Shown: positions 6,176 to 14,587, counted from the stretch's first letter. The stretch is DNA of 25,866 bases from Bacillota bacterium (GCA_023411645.1 JAEYON010000061.1:1-25866); one strand, 5' to 3'. A program made the numbers and translations. The notes: generated by a model from the letters alone, not told the origin.

Positions 6176-8614
6176 TTGGCGTACTCAACAAAAATAGACG
6201 CAAAATGGCAGGAAAAATGGGAGAAGACAGAATTGTACAGATTTGACCCTGACAAGGTCAACAAGAAGCTGTACTGCCTTGAAATGTTTTCATATCCTTC
6301 CGGAGCAAATCTCCATGTGGGGCACTGGTATAATTATGGGCTTACGGACTCGTGGGCAAGGATGAAGAGGATGCAGGGCTACAATGTATTTCATCCCCAG
6401 GGCTTTGACGCATTTGGGCTGCCTGCGGAAAATTATGCTATCAAAACCGGTATCCACCCGAAGGATTCTACATATAACAATATCCAGACGATGGAAAAAC
6501 AGCTCAAAAAGATGGGTGCATCGTTCGACTGGAATTATGAGGTTGTTACATGTGACCCTGAGTATTATAAATGGACACAGTGGATTTTCCTGAAGCTCTA
6601 CGAGCATGGCCTTGCCTACAGGAAGAAGGCGCCCGTAAACTGGTGCCCGAGTTGTAAAACCGTACTGGCGAACGAGCAGGTTGAAAACGGTGCATGTGAA
6701 AGATGTAAAAATGAAGTGACGAAGAAGGATCTTACCCAATGGTTTTTCAAAATAACAGATTATGCTCAGGAGCTTTTAGACTGTCTTCCTAATCTTGATT
6801 GGCCTGAAAAGACAAAGAAGATTCAACAAAACTGGATAGGAAGATCAGAGGGCGCTGAGCTTGTGTTTGACGGCGCCGACGGAAGCTTTTCCTTCAAAGT
6901 GTTCACCACACGCGCAGACACTCTGTATGGTGTGACGTATGTTGTTCTGGCTCCCGAAAATGAATTGGTGGATCGTATCACTACGCCGGAGAACAGGGCG
7001 GCGGTGGAGCAGTACCGGGAAATTTCCAGAAAGCAGACTGAGATAGAGAGGCTTTCCACAACCAGAGAAAAGACAGGTGTTTTTACAGGGGCCTATGCCA
7101 TCAACCCTGTAAACGGGGAAAAGGTTCCTGTCTGGATAGCGGACTATGTACTGGCAGGATACGGAACAGGCTGCGTTATGGCTGTACCTGCCCATGACGA
7201 CAGGGATTATGATTTTGCTAAGAAATATAATCTTCCGATCAGGCGGGTTATAAAAGGAGCAGAAGGTATTGATGATACGCTTCCCTTTGTTGAGGACGGA
7301 ATCCTGACCGAAAGTGCGGAGTTTAGCGGAGCTGGTTCGGAAGATGCCCGCAGGGGTATAGTCCGTAAGCTCAACGAACAGGGCAGGGGAGAGATGAAAA
7401 TCAACTATAGGCTCAGAGACTGGCTGGTATCCCGGCAGCGTTACTGGGGTGCTCCAATCCCTGTGATTCATTGCGAGCAATGCGGCGCCGTGCCCGTACC
7501 TGAAAGTGATTTGCCGGTGGAATTGCCTTACAATGTTGAATTTACGCCGGATGGGGAATCACCACTGGCTAAATGTGATGAATTCATCAATACTACATGT
7601 CCGAAATGCGGCAAGAATGCAAAGAGAGATCCGGACACGCTGGACACCTTTGTGTGTTCCTCCTGGTATTACCTGCGCTATGCGGACAATAAAAATGCTA
7701 AGGAAGCCTTCAACACCGAGTGGATCGACAAAATGCTGCCTGTTGATAAATATGTTGGCGGTGCGGAGCATGCCGCGATGCATCTGCTTTATGCGAGATT
7801 TTTTACAAAGGCGCTTCGTGACATGGGCTACCTGCACTTTGACGAGCCCTTTCAGTCTCTGGTGCATCAGGGCACAATTCTTGGACCCGACGGCAACAGG
7901 ATGAGCAAATCGAAGGGAAATACCATTTCACCGGATGAATATATCAACGAGAACGGCTCCGATGTTTTCAGGATGTACCTGGCCTTTGGATTTGCATACA
8001 CAGAAGGCGGGCCATGGAGTGACGACGGAATAAAGGCAATTTCAAGGTTTGTCGGCAGAGTGGAGAGACTGGTTGAAGGGTTAGAAGTATCTGCCGGGCA
8101 ATCGAGCGACGTTATTGGCAGTGAGGAAAAAGAACTGAATTATGTACGCAATTATGCCATCAAAGGCGTCACAGAGGATTCGGAACGATTCCAGTTCAAT
8201 ACCTCGATTGCGAGGATCATGGAGTTGGTGAATGCCCTATATAAATACGATTCTGCCGGAGTAAAAAATACCGCGCTGTACAGGGATACGATCAAAGACC
8301 TGTTGAAGCTGACGGCTCCTTTTGCGCCGCATCTGGCCGAGGAGCTCTGGGAAGAGATGGGTGGAGCGTATTCCATCTTCAATGAGCCGTGGCCGACCTG
8401 GGACGAAAAAGCTCTGGTCAGGGATGAGGTAGAGATCGTAATACAGATTAACGGAAAGATCAAGGATAAGGTAATGCTTCCCTCAGGACTTGATAAAGCA
8501 CAGACGGAAGAGGCTGCATTGGGCAATGATAACGTGAAAGCGATGCTCGAGGGCCTGACGGTGCTCAAGGTGATTGCGGTACCGGGCAGACTCGTCAATA
8601 TAGTGGTGAAATAA
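6176..8614 (+). CDS. leuS: Leucyl-tRNA synthetase
   Basis: The 812-aa class I synthetase charges tRNA-Leu in the cytoplasm. Visible signatures are the HIGH-type motif HVGH (residues 47-50) inside PSGANLHVGHWYNYG and a zinc-ribbon CPSC...CERC from residue 157. The inserted CP1 editing domain has TTRADTLYGVTYVVLAP and YGTGCVMAVPAHDDRDYDF. A second Cys pair set lies near 425-475 (CEQCG and CPKCG), followed by SSWYYLRYAD and the KMSKS-type loop RMSKSKGN (from residue 575). The C-terminal anticodon-binding helical domain ends with the small C-terminal domain (VEIVIQINGKIKDKV). The TTG start is supported by GGAAAGGAGCTG upstream. No T-box is seen in the 101-bp leader, unlike thrS in this window. 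A strong bidirectional terminator follows. Confidence 0.97.
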   Translation: MAYSTKIDAKWQEKWEKTELYRFDPDKVNKKLYCLEMFSYPSGANLHVGHWYNYGLTDSWARMKRMQGYNVFHPQGFDAFGLPAENYAIKTGIHPKDSTYNNIQTMEKQLKKMGASFDWNYEVVTCDPEYYKWTQWIFLKLYEHGLAYRKKAPVNWCPSCKTVLANEQVENGACERCKNEVTKKDLTQWFFKITDYAQELLDCLPNLDWPEKTKKIQQNWIGRSEGAELVFDGADGSFSFKVFTTRADTLYGVTYVVLAPENELVDRITTPENRAAVEQYREISRKQTEIERLSTTREKTGVFTGAYAINPVNGEKVPVWIADYVLAGYGTGCVMAVPAHDDRDYDFAKKYNLPIRRVIKGAEGIDDTLPFVEDGILTESAEFSGAGSEDARRGIVRKLNEQGRGEMKINYRLRDWLVSRQRYWGAPIPVIHCEQCGAVPVPESDLPVELPYNVEFTPDGESPLAKCDEFINTTCPKCGKNAKRDPDTLDTFVCSSWYYLRYADNKNAKEAFNTEWIDKMLPVDKYVGGAEHAAMHLLYARFFTKALRDMGYLHFDEPFQSLVHQGTILGPDGNRMSKSKGNTISPDEYINENGSDVFRMYLAFGFAYTEGGPWSDDGIKAISRFVGRVERLVEGLEVSAGQSSDVIGSEEKELNYVRNYAIKGVTEDSERFQFNTSIARIMELVNALYKYDSAGVKNTALYRDTIKDLLKLTAPFAPHLAEELWEEMGGAYSIFNEPWPTWDEKALVRDEVEIVIQINGKIKDKVMLPSGLDKAQTEEAALGNDNVKAMLEGLTVLKVIAVPGRLVNIVVK

Positions 8615-8615
8615 T

Positions 8616-8653
8616 AAAAAACCGGAAGCGCTTTACGCGTCTTCCGGTTTTTG
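8616..8653. terminator. Bidirectional rho-independent terminator
   Basis: AAAAACCGGAAG pairs with CTTCCGGTTTTT around a GC-containing 12-base loop. The A-run on one side and T-run on the other allow termination in both directions. It serves leuS on the plus strand and the acyl-CoA synthetase gene on the minus strand, whose stop codon lies directly at its edge. Confidence 0.9.
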
Positions 8654-10372
8654 CTACCCAATCTTTTCAATATAGCGCTTGATCTTTTTCGTTGAGGTTT
8701 TGGCAAACTCCTCCTCACGCACTGTAAACCTGCGTATGCGCTTGTATAGAGGCATATTTTTATTGACGTTCTTGACTTCCGCATCAATGATCCTGAAGAC
8801 TTCATCCTCGGTGATATCCTGCTTACCGAGCTTTTCGCGGATTATGTCCGTTGCGGGAACGATCATTGCATAGACAAAGGTTTCCTCTGAAGCCTCGTCA
8901 TCCTTGCCATAAACCATGGATTCCACAATGAATGGGCTTTTGTCCAGATATGCTTCGACCTCTTCGGGGTAAATGTTTTTTCCGTTCTTGGTAACGATGA
9001 CATTCTTCTTTCTGCCGGTAATACTGAAAAACCCGTCCCTGTTCATTTTGCCCAGATCACCTGTGAAAAACCAGCCGTCTCGGAGGACTTTCTCCGTTGC
9101 AAGCTTGTTTTCGAAATAGCCGAGCATGATATTGGGGCCTTTTACTATCAGTTCACCGATTCCTTCCTTGTTTGGCTTGTAGATCATAACCTCATCTATA
9201 GGGAGGGGCAGCCCGATAGAATCGTCACGGAATTTTTCCTCCTGGTTTACAGTGACGATTGGTGCGCACTCCGTGAGGCCGTATCCTTGCAGCATCGTTA
9301 TTCCAAATGCGCGAAAGCCCTTTGATACAGCCGGATCGATTGCGGCAGCCCCTGAAATTATCAGTCTTACATTTCCGCCGATACTGTCGTGTTTCTGTTT
9401 GAAAAGCTTTCTGCGGATATCTAATCCAAGGAGATTGTAGGTGAAATTGCTGATTAACAGCGCAATTTTCACCTTTCTGGCAGTACTCTTTTGCTTGCTG
9501 ATTGAATCCCATACTTTTTTATACATGGCTTCAAGCAGCAGCGGAACTGCCAGCAAGATAGTCGGACCGGTTTCCTTCAGATTTTTTGCGATGTGCTTGA
9601 GTCCTTCAATGAAAGAGATTCTGCAGCCGTTGTAGAGCATCAGCAGGAAGCTGGTCGTGCAGGCGTAAGTGTGATGAAGGGGCAGCATGCACAAAGTTGA
9701 ATCTGTCTCATCGATGTATAATACCGAGCAAACCGACATGATATCCGACACGATATTTTTATGAGATAACATGACGCCTTTGGCAAGATCAGTAGTACCC
9801 GAGGTAAATATTAAAATATTGAATGCATTCGCGTCAATGTTAGAATCAAGATAGGTGCGGTTTCCTGAAGCCAGCAATGAAAATCCTCTTTGAATTAGCT
9901 TGTTTAGCGAGAGGAACCGTCCGTCATCCTCCTGTGCATCCATATTGATGAAATACTCAACTGAGGAGTTTGTCAAGGCAATCTGGCGCATATCCTTCTC
10001 ATGCTTGCCTGAAAACAGAATCGCGCTTGCGTTTGAACGTGTGATCAGATTTTCTACTTCTGCTGCGGGAAGTTCCCTGTCAAGCGGGACAACTACACCT
10101 GTGCCGTTTACAACGGAAAGATAGGAAAGACACCATTCGTAGCGGTTTTCTCCGATCACCGCAATAAATCTGTCTTTTAGACCAAGATCTATCAATGCGG
10201 TGCCCAAGGCGTCGGTTTCATGTTTGAATTCTTTATATTTGACAGCCTTGTAACTGCCATCTTCTCCTTTTAATGTGAAAGCATCCCTGTCAGCAAATAA
10301 TGCTGAACTCTGTTCAAGCATATCCTTAAGATTACTGATTTCCCGGACCTTGCGAATAGGCTTTGAAGTCAT
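8654..10372 (-). CDS. AMP-binding long-chain fatty acid--CoA ligase-like protein
   Basis: The 572-aa adenylate-forming enzyme probably activates a fatty acid with ATP and CoA. Motifs in order are the P-loop ILIFTSGTTDLAKGVMLSHKN, LPLHHTYA, a GYGLTECAP adenine-binding motif, DGWFFTGDLG and the hinge GRKKNVIVTKNGKNIYPEEVE. The C-terminal catalytic lysine region is TSTKKIKRYIEKIG. The size fits bacterial FadD/AcsL-like enzymes. Start choice: ATG 10372 has AAGGGG upstream and is followed by the usual short lead-in to VREISNLKDMLEQS. The most upstream ATG (10438) overlaps a -10 element and is unlikely; ATG 10423 is a second option. It lies 97 bp downstream of the D-Ala-D-Ala carboxypeptidase gene and has its own candidate promoter. 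A carrier-protein ligase (o-succinylbenzoate or acyl-ACP type) cannot be excluded. Confidence 0.85.
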   Translation of the reverse strand: MTSKPIRKVREISNLKDMLEQSSALFADRDAFTLKGEDGSYKAVKYKEFKHETDALGTALIDLGLKDRFIAVIGENRYEWCLSYLSVVNGTGVVVPLDRELPAAEVENLITRSNASAILFSGKHEKDMRQIALTNSSVEYFINMDAQEDDGRFLSLNKLIQRGFSLLASGNRTYLDSNIDANAFNILIFTSGTTDLAKGVMLSHKNIVSDIMSVCSVLYIDETDSTLCMLPLHHTYACTTSFLLMLYNGCRISFIEGLKHIAKNLKETGPTILLAVPLLLEAMYKKVWDSISKQKSTARKVKIALLISNFTYNLLGLDIRRKLFKQKHDSIGGNVRLIISGAAAIDPAVSKGFRAFGITMLQGYGLTECAPIVTVNQEEKFRDDSIGLPLPIDEVMIYKPNKEGIGELIVKGPNIMLGYFENKLATEKVLRDGWFFTGDLGKMNRDGFFSITGRKKNVIVTKNGKNIYPEEVEAYLDKSPFIVESMVYGKDDEASEETFVYAMIVPATDIIREKLGKQDITEDEVFRIIDAEVKNVNKNMPLYKRIRRFTVREEEFAKTSTKKIKRYIEKIG

Positions 10373-10436
10373 TTTCACAACACCCCTTAAAGGAAGTTTA
10401 CTTGAGAATTTGGCATTTTCCATTCTCTGCCTCATC

Positions 10437-10466
10437 ATTATATATTATGTAACATGCAATAGTAAA
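10437..10466 (-). promoter_or_regulatory. Candidate promoter of the acyl-CoA ligase gene
   Basis: Read on the minus strand, TTTACT (10466-10461) and a consensus TATAAT (10442-10437) are 18 bp apart. Transcription would start near 10430. This separates the gene from the upstream carboxypeptidase gene and rules against translation from the ATG at 10438. Confidence 0.5.
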
Positions 10467-10469
10467 TAC

Positions 10470-11768
10470 TTACATCTTGTGTGGGCGGTTGGAACGCCTG
10501 TTGGAATTAATCCTGCGGGAAATAGTTCGAAGTGTGATGCGAAGAATAAGGAAGAACAGGAGAACGCCTGCCGCATACAGCCCCATTCTGACGAAAAAGT
10601 TGCCAAGAGCTTTTTCAATCAAGGTTTTGATGGTCTCAGGCTCGGGCATGTGCTCCATGGTTCTTCCGGCAATAAGGTCAATTTTACCGATCGAAATATT
10701 GTCCTTAAAGAACTCAACATACCCCATTATATCTCCTTGATTGACGGGCGCAGAAATAGACTCGTTAATATGTGGAATCTCCTTAATGTTTCGTCTTGTC
10801 TCGTCTTTTGGAAGGACACAGGTCAGAGAGCCTGTTGTGATAAGGTCGAGACCATAAATATCAGTAGCATTTTCAACTTTGACATTTCGATAAACTTTGT
10901 TATCTTCAAGCAGAGTCACCTTCTTAAAATTGTTAAAGCCGTAGTCAAGAAGCTCTTTGGAATATTTTCTGACATTTCCCGATGCGCCTTCGTCCTTAAC
11001 GTTCATGACGACAGCAATTAATTCCATACCATTTTCATTTATGGCTGAGGAAGCAAGATTGTGCCCTGCCGGTCCTGTAAAACCGGTCTTAATGCCATTT
11101 ATTTTATATAGATCGCTTTGATCAGTTACCATCAGCACATTAGTATTGGTCAATTCGGGCCAGGTTGGATGTTTGTTTGTTGCCGGCATTGTAAAACGAG
11201 GTGTGCTGACAATTTCCCTGAACTGTGGGAGTGTCATTGCATACCGCGCTAATCTGGCAATGTCCGAGGCTGTAGAGTAGTGCATTGGATCATGCATACC
11301 GCAGGTATTGGTAAAGTTTGTATCCACAGCGCCAAGCTCTTTTGCCCTTTGATTCATCAGATCTATAAATTCCTGCCTGCTGTCGCATATATGTTCTGCA
11401 ATGATATTGGCGGTTTCATTGCCGGAGGATATCAGCAGCGCCTGCAGCAGATTTTTAAGAGGTATTTTTTCTCCAACGATGATGCCTATATTGCTGCCAT
11501 TCGGGCCAATATCATTTATTGCCGCCTGACTGGCTGTCATAAGCTGTTCGGGATCTCCGAGTTCAATTGCAAGAATTGCCGTCATTATTTTCGTCATGCT
11601 GGCGGGATAACGGGTGACTTTAGAATTCCTTTCGCACAGTACACTGCCCGATTCGGCATCAATAAGAATATAAGTATCGGCATCGATAGAGGGTGGCTGT
11701 GCAAAGGTATAGCTGATATTCAAAAATAGAATGGACAAAATTACTGTAAATAACAGGAGCCTTTTCAT
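10470..11768 (-). CDS. D-alanyl-D-alanine carboxypeptidase (S11 serine peptidase, DacF/DacB type)
   Basis: The 432-aa penicillin-binding protein removes the terminal D-Ala of peptidoglycan stem peptides outside the membrane. It has a signal peptide (residues 1-23, LLLFTVILSILFLNISYTFA) and the three S11 motifs: SxxK at Ser57-Met-Thr-Lys60, SGN at 115-117, and KTG at 227-229 (GIKTGFTGPAGHN). A PBP5-associated beta-rich domain follows at about 275-375. The chain ends with a transmembrane helix near 397-415 and a basic tail (RRINSNRRSNRPHKM), so it is tail-anchored rather than amphipathically attached. GGAGG precedes the ATG. In spore formers this family includes DacF and DacB, which set cortex cross-linking; the neighbouring GerMN gene is suggestive, but a vegetative role is equally possible. 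Confidence 0.92.
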   Translation of the reverse strand: MKRLLLFTVILSILFLNISYTFAQPPSIDADTYILIDAESGSVLCERNSKVTRYPASMTKIMTAILAIELGDPEQLMTASQAAINDIGPNGSNIGIIVGEKIPLKNLLQALLISSGNETANIIAEHICDSRQEFIDLMNQRAKELGAVDTNFTNTCGMHDPMHYSTASDIARLARYAMTLPQFREIVSTPRFTMPATNKHPTWPELTNTNVLMVTDQSDLYKINGIKTGFTGPAGHNLASSAINENGMELIAVVMNVKDEGASGNVRKYSKELLDYGFNNFKKVTLLEDNKVYRNVKVENATDIYGLDLITTGSLTCVLPKDETRRNIKEIPHINESISAPVNQGDIMGYVEFFKDNISIGKIDLIAGRTMEHMPEPETIKTLIEKALGNFFVRMGLYAAGVLLFFLILRITLRTISRRINSNRRSNRPHKM

Positions 11769-11912
11769 CCGTACCTCCGAGAAATGATGTTAACAACATA
11801 AGTATATCAAAAATGTCATGAGAGAAGTTAAAAATAGTTAAAAAATATTTGGAAAAAAGAGGAATATAGAACAAAAAGGAAGAATTATACATGTGAATAG
11901 GGGGAACAGGGA

Positions 11913-12692
11913 ATGCAGTTGTTTGGCAGGGAAGTGAAGCTGAAACCGGAGGCTGTGGTAATTTTGATTGCTGGCCTGATGATATTGGGCTGTCTTGTGG
12001 GATACATATTTTTAAAAGATAAAGACGAGATCATCATCGAGACGGTAAAAGCCGAGGGGACAACAGGTGAGGCGGCAGATGATGCAACTGGCGGAACAAC
12101 CGATCAGAGCGGTGCCACAGGCGGAGAAGCTGATCAGGGCGCTGCTAATGCCGTCGAAACAATCAAGATATATGTTGTTGGATGTGTTAATAAGCCTGGT
12201 ATTGTTACGATCGAAAAAGGGCAAATGATCCACGATGCTGTTGTTTTGGCCGGTGGACTAACTGAAGAGGCTGACTCGGGAAATATTAATATGGTCTATA
12301 AGCTCAATGAGAATGTGATGTTATACATAATGTCTAAGAGGGAGGCTGAAAAGGAGGTAAAGCAAGGGTCAAATAAGGAGACAGAGAAGTCGACCGGCAA
12401 TCATGCCCTCATAGTCAGAAATAGCGGAGAGAGTGCAGTTATTATTGGAGACGGGGATGATGACAATGGCGTAGGCACTGAGGAGGATAACAAAACCAAG
12501 CTGATAAATATAAATACAGCAACAGCCGACGAACTGGATACGCTTCCCGGAGTTGGAGAAGCCACGGCAAAGGATATTATTGCGTTTCGAGAAAAAAACG
12601 ATGGCTTCAAAAAAATTGAGGATATAATGAGGGTACCGAGGATCAAGCAAAATAGATTTGACAGTATTAAAGACTATATCACTGTAGAATAG
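11913..12692 (+). CDS. comEA: ComEA-like DNA-binding protein (SLBB plus helix-hairpin-helix)
   Basis: The 259-aa protein has a short basic N-terminus, one membrane anchor (about residues 14-34) and a low-complexity Gly/Ala/Asp/Thr linker (48-80). An SLBB domain follows at 83-140 (KIYVVGCVNKPGIVTIEKG...DAVVLAGGLTEEAD), then an acidic linker and a C-terminal double helix-hairpin-helix domain at 197-257 (LININTATADELDTLPGVG, then AKDIIAFREKNDGFKKIEDI). This is the full ComEA layout: an extracellular DNA receptor that hands DNA to the ComEC channel during uptake. No comEC or pilus gene is in the window. The two linkers make it longer than the common ComEA of about 200 aa. GGGAACAGGGA precedes the ATG. 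It is divergent from the carboxypeptidase gene and followed after 88 bp by the GerMN gene. Confidence 0.88.
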   Translation: MQLFGREVKLKPEAVVILIAGLMILGCLVGYIFLKDKDEIIIETVKAEGTTGEAADDATGGTTDQSGATGGEADQGAANAVETIKIYVVGCVNKPGIVTIEKGQMIHDAVVLAGGLTEEADSGNINMVYKLNENVMLYIMSKREAEKEVKQGSNKETEKSTGNHALIVRNSGESAVIIGDGDDDNGVGTEEDNKTKLININTATADELDTLPGVGEATAKDIIAFREKNDGFKKIEDIMRVPRIKQNRFDSIKDYITVE

Positions 12693-12780
12693 GAACCCTA
12701 CGGGGAGCGGTGGAACATTACAATCTTCATTAACGTCCATCAGGAGTGACAAAATAATTTATAGCTACGGAGGGGTCAAG

Positions 12781-13833
12781 ATGAAAAAGGTATTAATATT
12801 TATGTTGTTAAGCATATTTGTATTGTCGTTTTCGGCATGCGGCCTATTGAATGGCTCTGATTCGGAAGGAACACAGCAGGAAGATACCGGGACTGCCGTA
12901 ACCGATGAAAAGGCAACGGATAACAGTAATACAGGTTCCGTAACGGAAGGTACGGCAGATGAGAATTCTGAAGAGGAAGACGTTGACAGCGCAACGAATG
13001 AAAAAACAATCAAGGTAAGTTTGTTCTTTCCAACCAATGATAACAGTGCGCTCAAAATAGAGGAGAGAGAAATAAGAGTGGAGGATGGCGCTATATTAAA
13101 AGCATCAGTACTTGCTCTTGCTGAAGGACCGAAGACAGCAGGGCTCAGAAATCCGATTCCTGAGGGAACCGAACTGCTGGGTATTTCCATCAAGGACAAG
13201 GTCGCAGTTGTGGATTTCTCCGAGGAATTTCTTCACACAAGCGGTTTGGAAGAGGTAACGGCCAGATTGTCTGTTGTAAATACACTCACACAGATTAACG
13301 GGATTGAAAAGGTACGACTTCACATCGAAGGCGAAGATATGATAGGGCCGAGCGGGGAACCACTTGGTGATATGGAGCCGGCGGCACTCAATGCTGACGG
13401 TACTCCAGTGCCGGGGGAGATTATAACTGTCACATTGTACTTCTCTGATTCACAGGCTATGTACCTGGTCGGTGAAAAAAGGGATGTAATTGTGAATGAG
13501 GGTGAGAAACCTGAGACAGTCGTGATTCGTGAGTTGCTCAAAGGCCCGAAGACAGATGATCTTTGGGATGCCATTCCGGAAGGAACGAAGCTTTTGTCTG
13601 TTAATACGAAGGACGGCCTTTGTACTATAGATCTTTCCAATGAATTTGTTGACAACAGTCCGGGAGGCACTGCAAGCGAGAGGATGGCAATTTATTCGGT
13701 AGTGAATTCGCTAACGTCGTTGGATAAGGTAAACAAGGTACAATTCCTGATCAATGGCAAGAAACGTGAGATCTATACACACATGATTTTTGACAAACCT
13801 ATTGCGAGGGATAATGATATCATTGCAAAATAA
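12781..13833 (+). CDS. Lipoprotein with two GerMN (sporulation/germination) domains
   Basis: The 350-aa protein begins with a lipoprotein signal peptide whose lipobox FSAC places the lipidated cysteine at residue 20. An acidic, disordered linker rich in Thr, Glu, Asp and Ser follows to about residue 73. Two homologous GerMN domains come next, at about 76-190 and 213-333. Each has the pattern of a beta-strand (VSLFFPTND or VTLYFSDSQ), LL/ALAEGPKT or LLKGPKTD, IPEGT(E/K)LL, D(F/L)S(E/N)EF and SVVN(T/S)LT. GerM-type proteins of spore formers carry two such domains and affect cortex formation and germination; single-domain versions occur in LpqB-like lipoproteins. Its place is probably the outer face of the mother-cell or vegetative membrane. 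GGAGGGG precedes the ATG, and a strong terminator follows. Confidence 0.85.
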   Translation: MKKVLIFMLLSIFVLSFSACGLLNGSDSEGTQQEDTGTAVTDEKATDNSNTGSVTEGTADENSEEEDVDSATNEKTIKVSLFFPTNDNSALKIEEREIRVEDGAILKASVLALAEGPKTAGLRNPIPEGTELLGISIKDKVAVVDFSEEFLHTSGLEEVTARLSVVNTLTQINGIEKVRLHIEGEDMIGPSGEPLGDMEPAALNADGTPVPGEIITVTLYFSDSQAMYLVGEKRDVIVNEGEKPETVVIRELLKGPKTDDLWDAIPEGTKLLSVNTKDGLCTIDLSNEFVDNSPGGTASERMAIYSVVNSLTSLDKVNKVQFLINGKKREIYTHMIFDKPIARDNDIIAK

Positions 13834-13879
13834 TTTGGAAGTACAAACAATGATTTCGACAATTAAAATTGTCTGAAAT

Positions 13880-13913
13880 AAAAAAGTCGGCTTTCGACGG
13901 AGCCGACTTTTTT
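13880..13913 (+). terminator. Strong rho-independent terminator
   Basis: A perfect 13-bp stem (AAAAAAGTCGGCT with AGCCGACTTTTTT) closes an 8-base loop and ends in six T. It lies 46 bp after the GerMN gene stop codon and is symmetrical enough to act in both directions, closing the minus-strand SecA-side unit as well. Confidence 0.93.
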
Positions 13914-14041
13914 CAAATATTAAAAAGGAGGAAAACTTTTCGCTTCAATAACATTATACACAATACTATGATTAAAGGTAATATCACATATTAACGACTT
14001 TTTCAGCCGGATTTATTTGTTTTTTGGGCAATCTTAATAAA

Positions 14042-14191
14042 TCATCCTGCCATTGCCGGCAAAATAATCATGGATGCAACAAGATAACCTAATAGTATCA
14101 GTACGGAAGGCACTACTACAGTCATCAGAAATGCCTTCCCTGCTTTTTTTCGCCTCATTCTCCGAAAGTAGTCTTTTCTTTTGTATCTCAT
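14042..14191 (-). CDS. Small basic single-pass membrane protein (49 aa), unknown function
   Basis: This short gene starts at an ATG preceded by GGGAG nine bases upstream. It encodes a very basic N-terminus (MRYKRKDYFRRMRRKKAGK, 11 Lys/Arg in 19 residues) followed by one hydrophobic helix (FLMTVVVPSVLILLGYLVAS) and the end MIILPAMAG. The positive-inside rule puts the basic part in the cytoplasm. I do not recognise a family. The arrangement resembles the N-terminal anchor of larger clostridial envelope proteins such as SPOR-domain proteins, so it could be a cut-down anchor or a real small protein. It lies 161 bp downstream of the 68-aa gene on the same strand. A different minus-strand frame (start 14264) overlaps it but has no ribosome binding site and poor composition. 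Confidence 0.55.
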   Translation of the reverse strand: MRYKRKDYFRRMRRKKAGKAFLMTVVVPSVLILLGYLVASMIILPAMAG

Positions 14192-14310
14192 GTTTTATGC
14201 TCCCAGAAAAGTAATGAAGTTGTGCTCTCGCTGTAATTTTAGCATCAAGATGAGGAAACTTCAATTTCCTGGAAATACCACACGTGATAGGACTTTATTC
14301 GCTTTGTTTT

Positions 14311-14361
14311 GTCGGATGGTCATTTTTACCTGTTGACCCTTATGCCGGATGATCACTTTTG
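14311..14361. repeat. Imperfect direct repeat at the 3' end of the 68-aa gene
   Basis: GTCGGATGGTCATTTTTA (14311-14328) and GCCGGATGATCACTTTTG (14344-14361) agree at 14 of 18 positions, with a 33-bp period. The second copy includes the stop codon of the 68-aa gene. Its meaning is unknown; a small local duplication is the simplest reading. Confidence 0.35.
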
Positions 14362-14559
14362 TTTAATTACATCGAGCATGAGCCCGTCGTAATCCTCCAT
14401 GATCTTTTTTACGGCAAAGAGATTATTTGTCAGGTATACCGTATCATAGCCGGCATCCTTTTCGGTTGCAACGATCAGATTGTTTTGCCGAAGCTCCTTG
14501 AGAAGATACGTGATATCCCTCGCGTGTCCGCCGATGTCGACAATTGAAAATTTGTCCAT
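14353..14559 (-). CDS. Small protein of unknown function downstream of the SecA paralogue (68 aa)
   Basis: The 68-aa soluble protein starts MDKFSIVDIGGHARDITYLL and ends DVIKQK. It has no signal peptide or membrane segment. The mixed pattern (strand, helix KELRQNN, strand LIVATEK, turn, strand YDTVYLTN, helix FAVKKIMEDY) suggests a compact alpha/beta fold. It starts 28 bp after the SecA paralogue stop codon on the same strand, so the two are almost certainly co-transcribed. The ATG at 14559 has AAAGGA nine bases upstream; an alternative ATG at 14571 overlaps that ribosome binding site. I do not recognise a family. Its constant company with secA, if confirmed, would suggest a secretion-related accessory. 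Confidence 0.68.
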   Translation of the reverse strand: MDKFSIVDIGGHARDITYLLKELRQNNLIVATEKDAGYDTVYLTNNLFAVKKIMEDYDGLMLDVIKQK

Positions 14560-14587
14560 ATGTAAGGTCATCCTTTCTTTTTATGCT

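Noticed and set aside
6290..7480. Long minus-strand frames of 149 and 211 aa inside leuS
   Set aside because: They are antisense shadows of a clear leucyl-tRNA synthetase gene, without ribosome binding sites.
8152..8805. 217-aa minus-strand frame across the leuS terminator
   Set aside because: It runs through a strong bidirectional terminator and antisense to leuS.
10275..11021. 248-aa plus-strand frame across the ligase and carboxypeptidase genes
   Set aside because: It is antisense to two well-supported genes and to the promoter between them; its composition is not protein-like.
14034..14264. 76-aa minus-strand frame beginning MKFPHLDAKITARAQ
   Set aside because: It has no ribosome binding site and overlaps the 49-aa membrane protein, which has a far more protein-like composition.
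14260..14330. Tiny minus-strand frame starting MTIRQNKANK (about 20 aa)
   Set aside because: It is too short to judge; the start lies in the imperfect direct repeat and no family is recognisable, so no gene is called.
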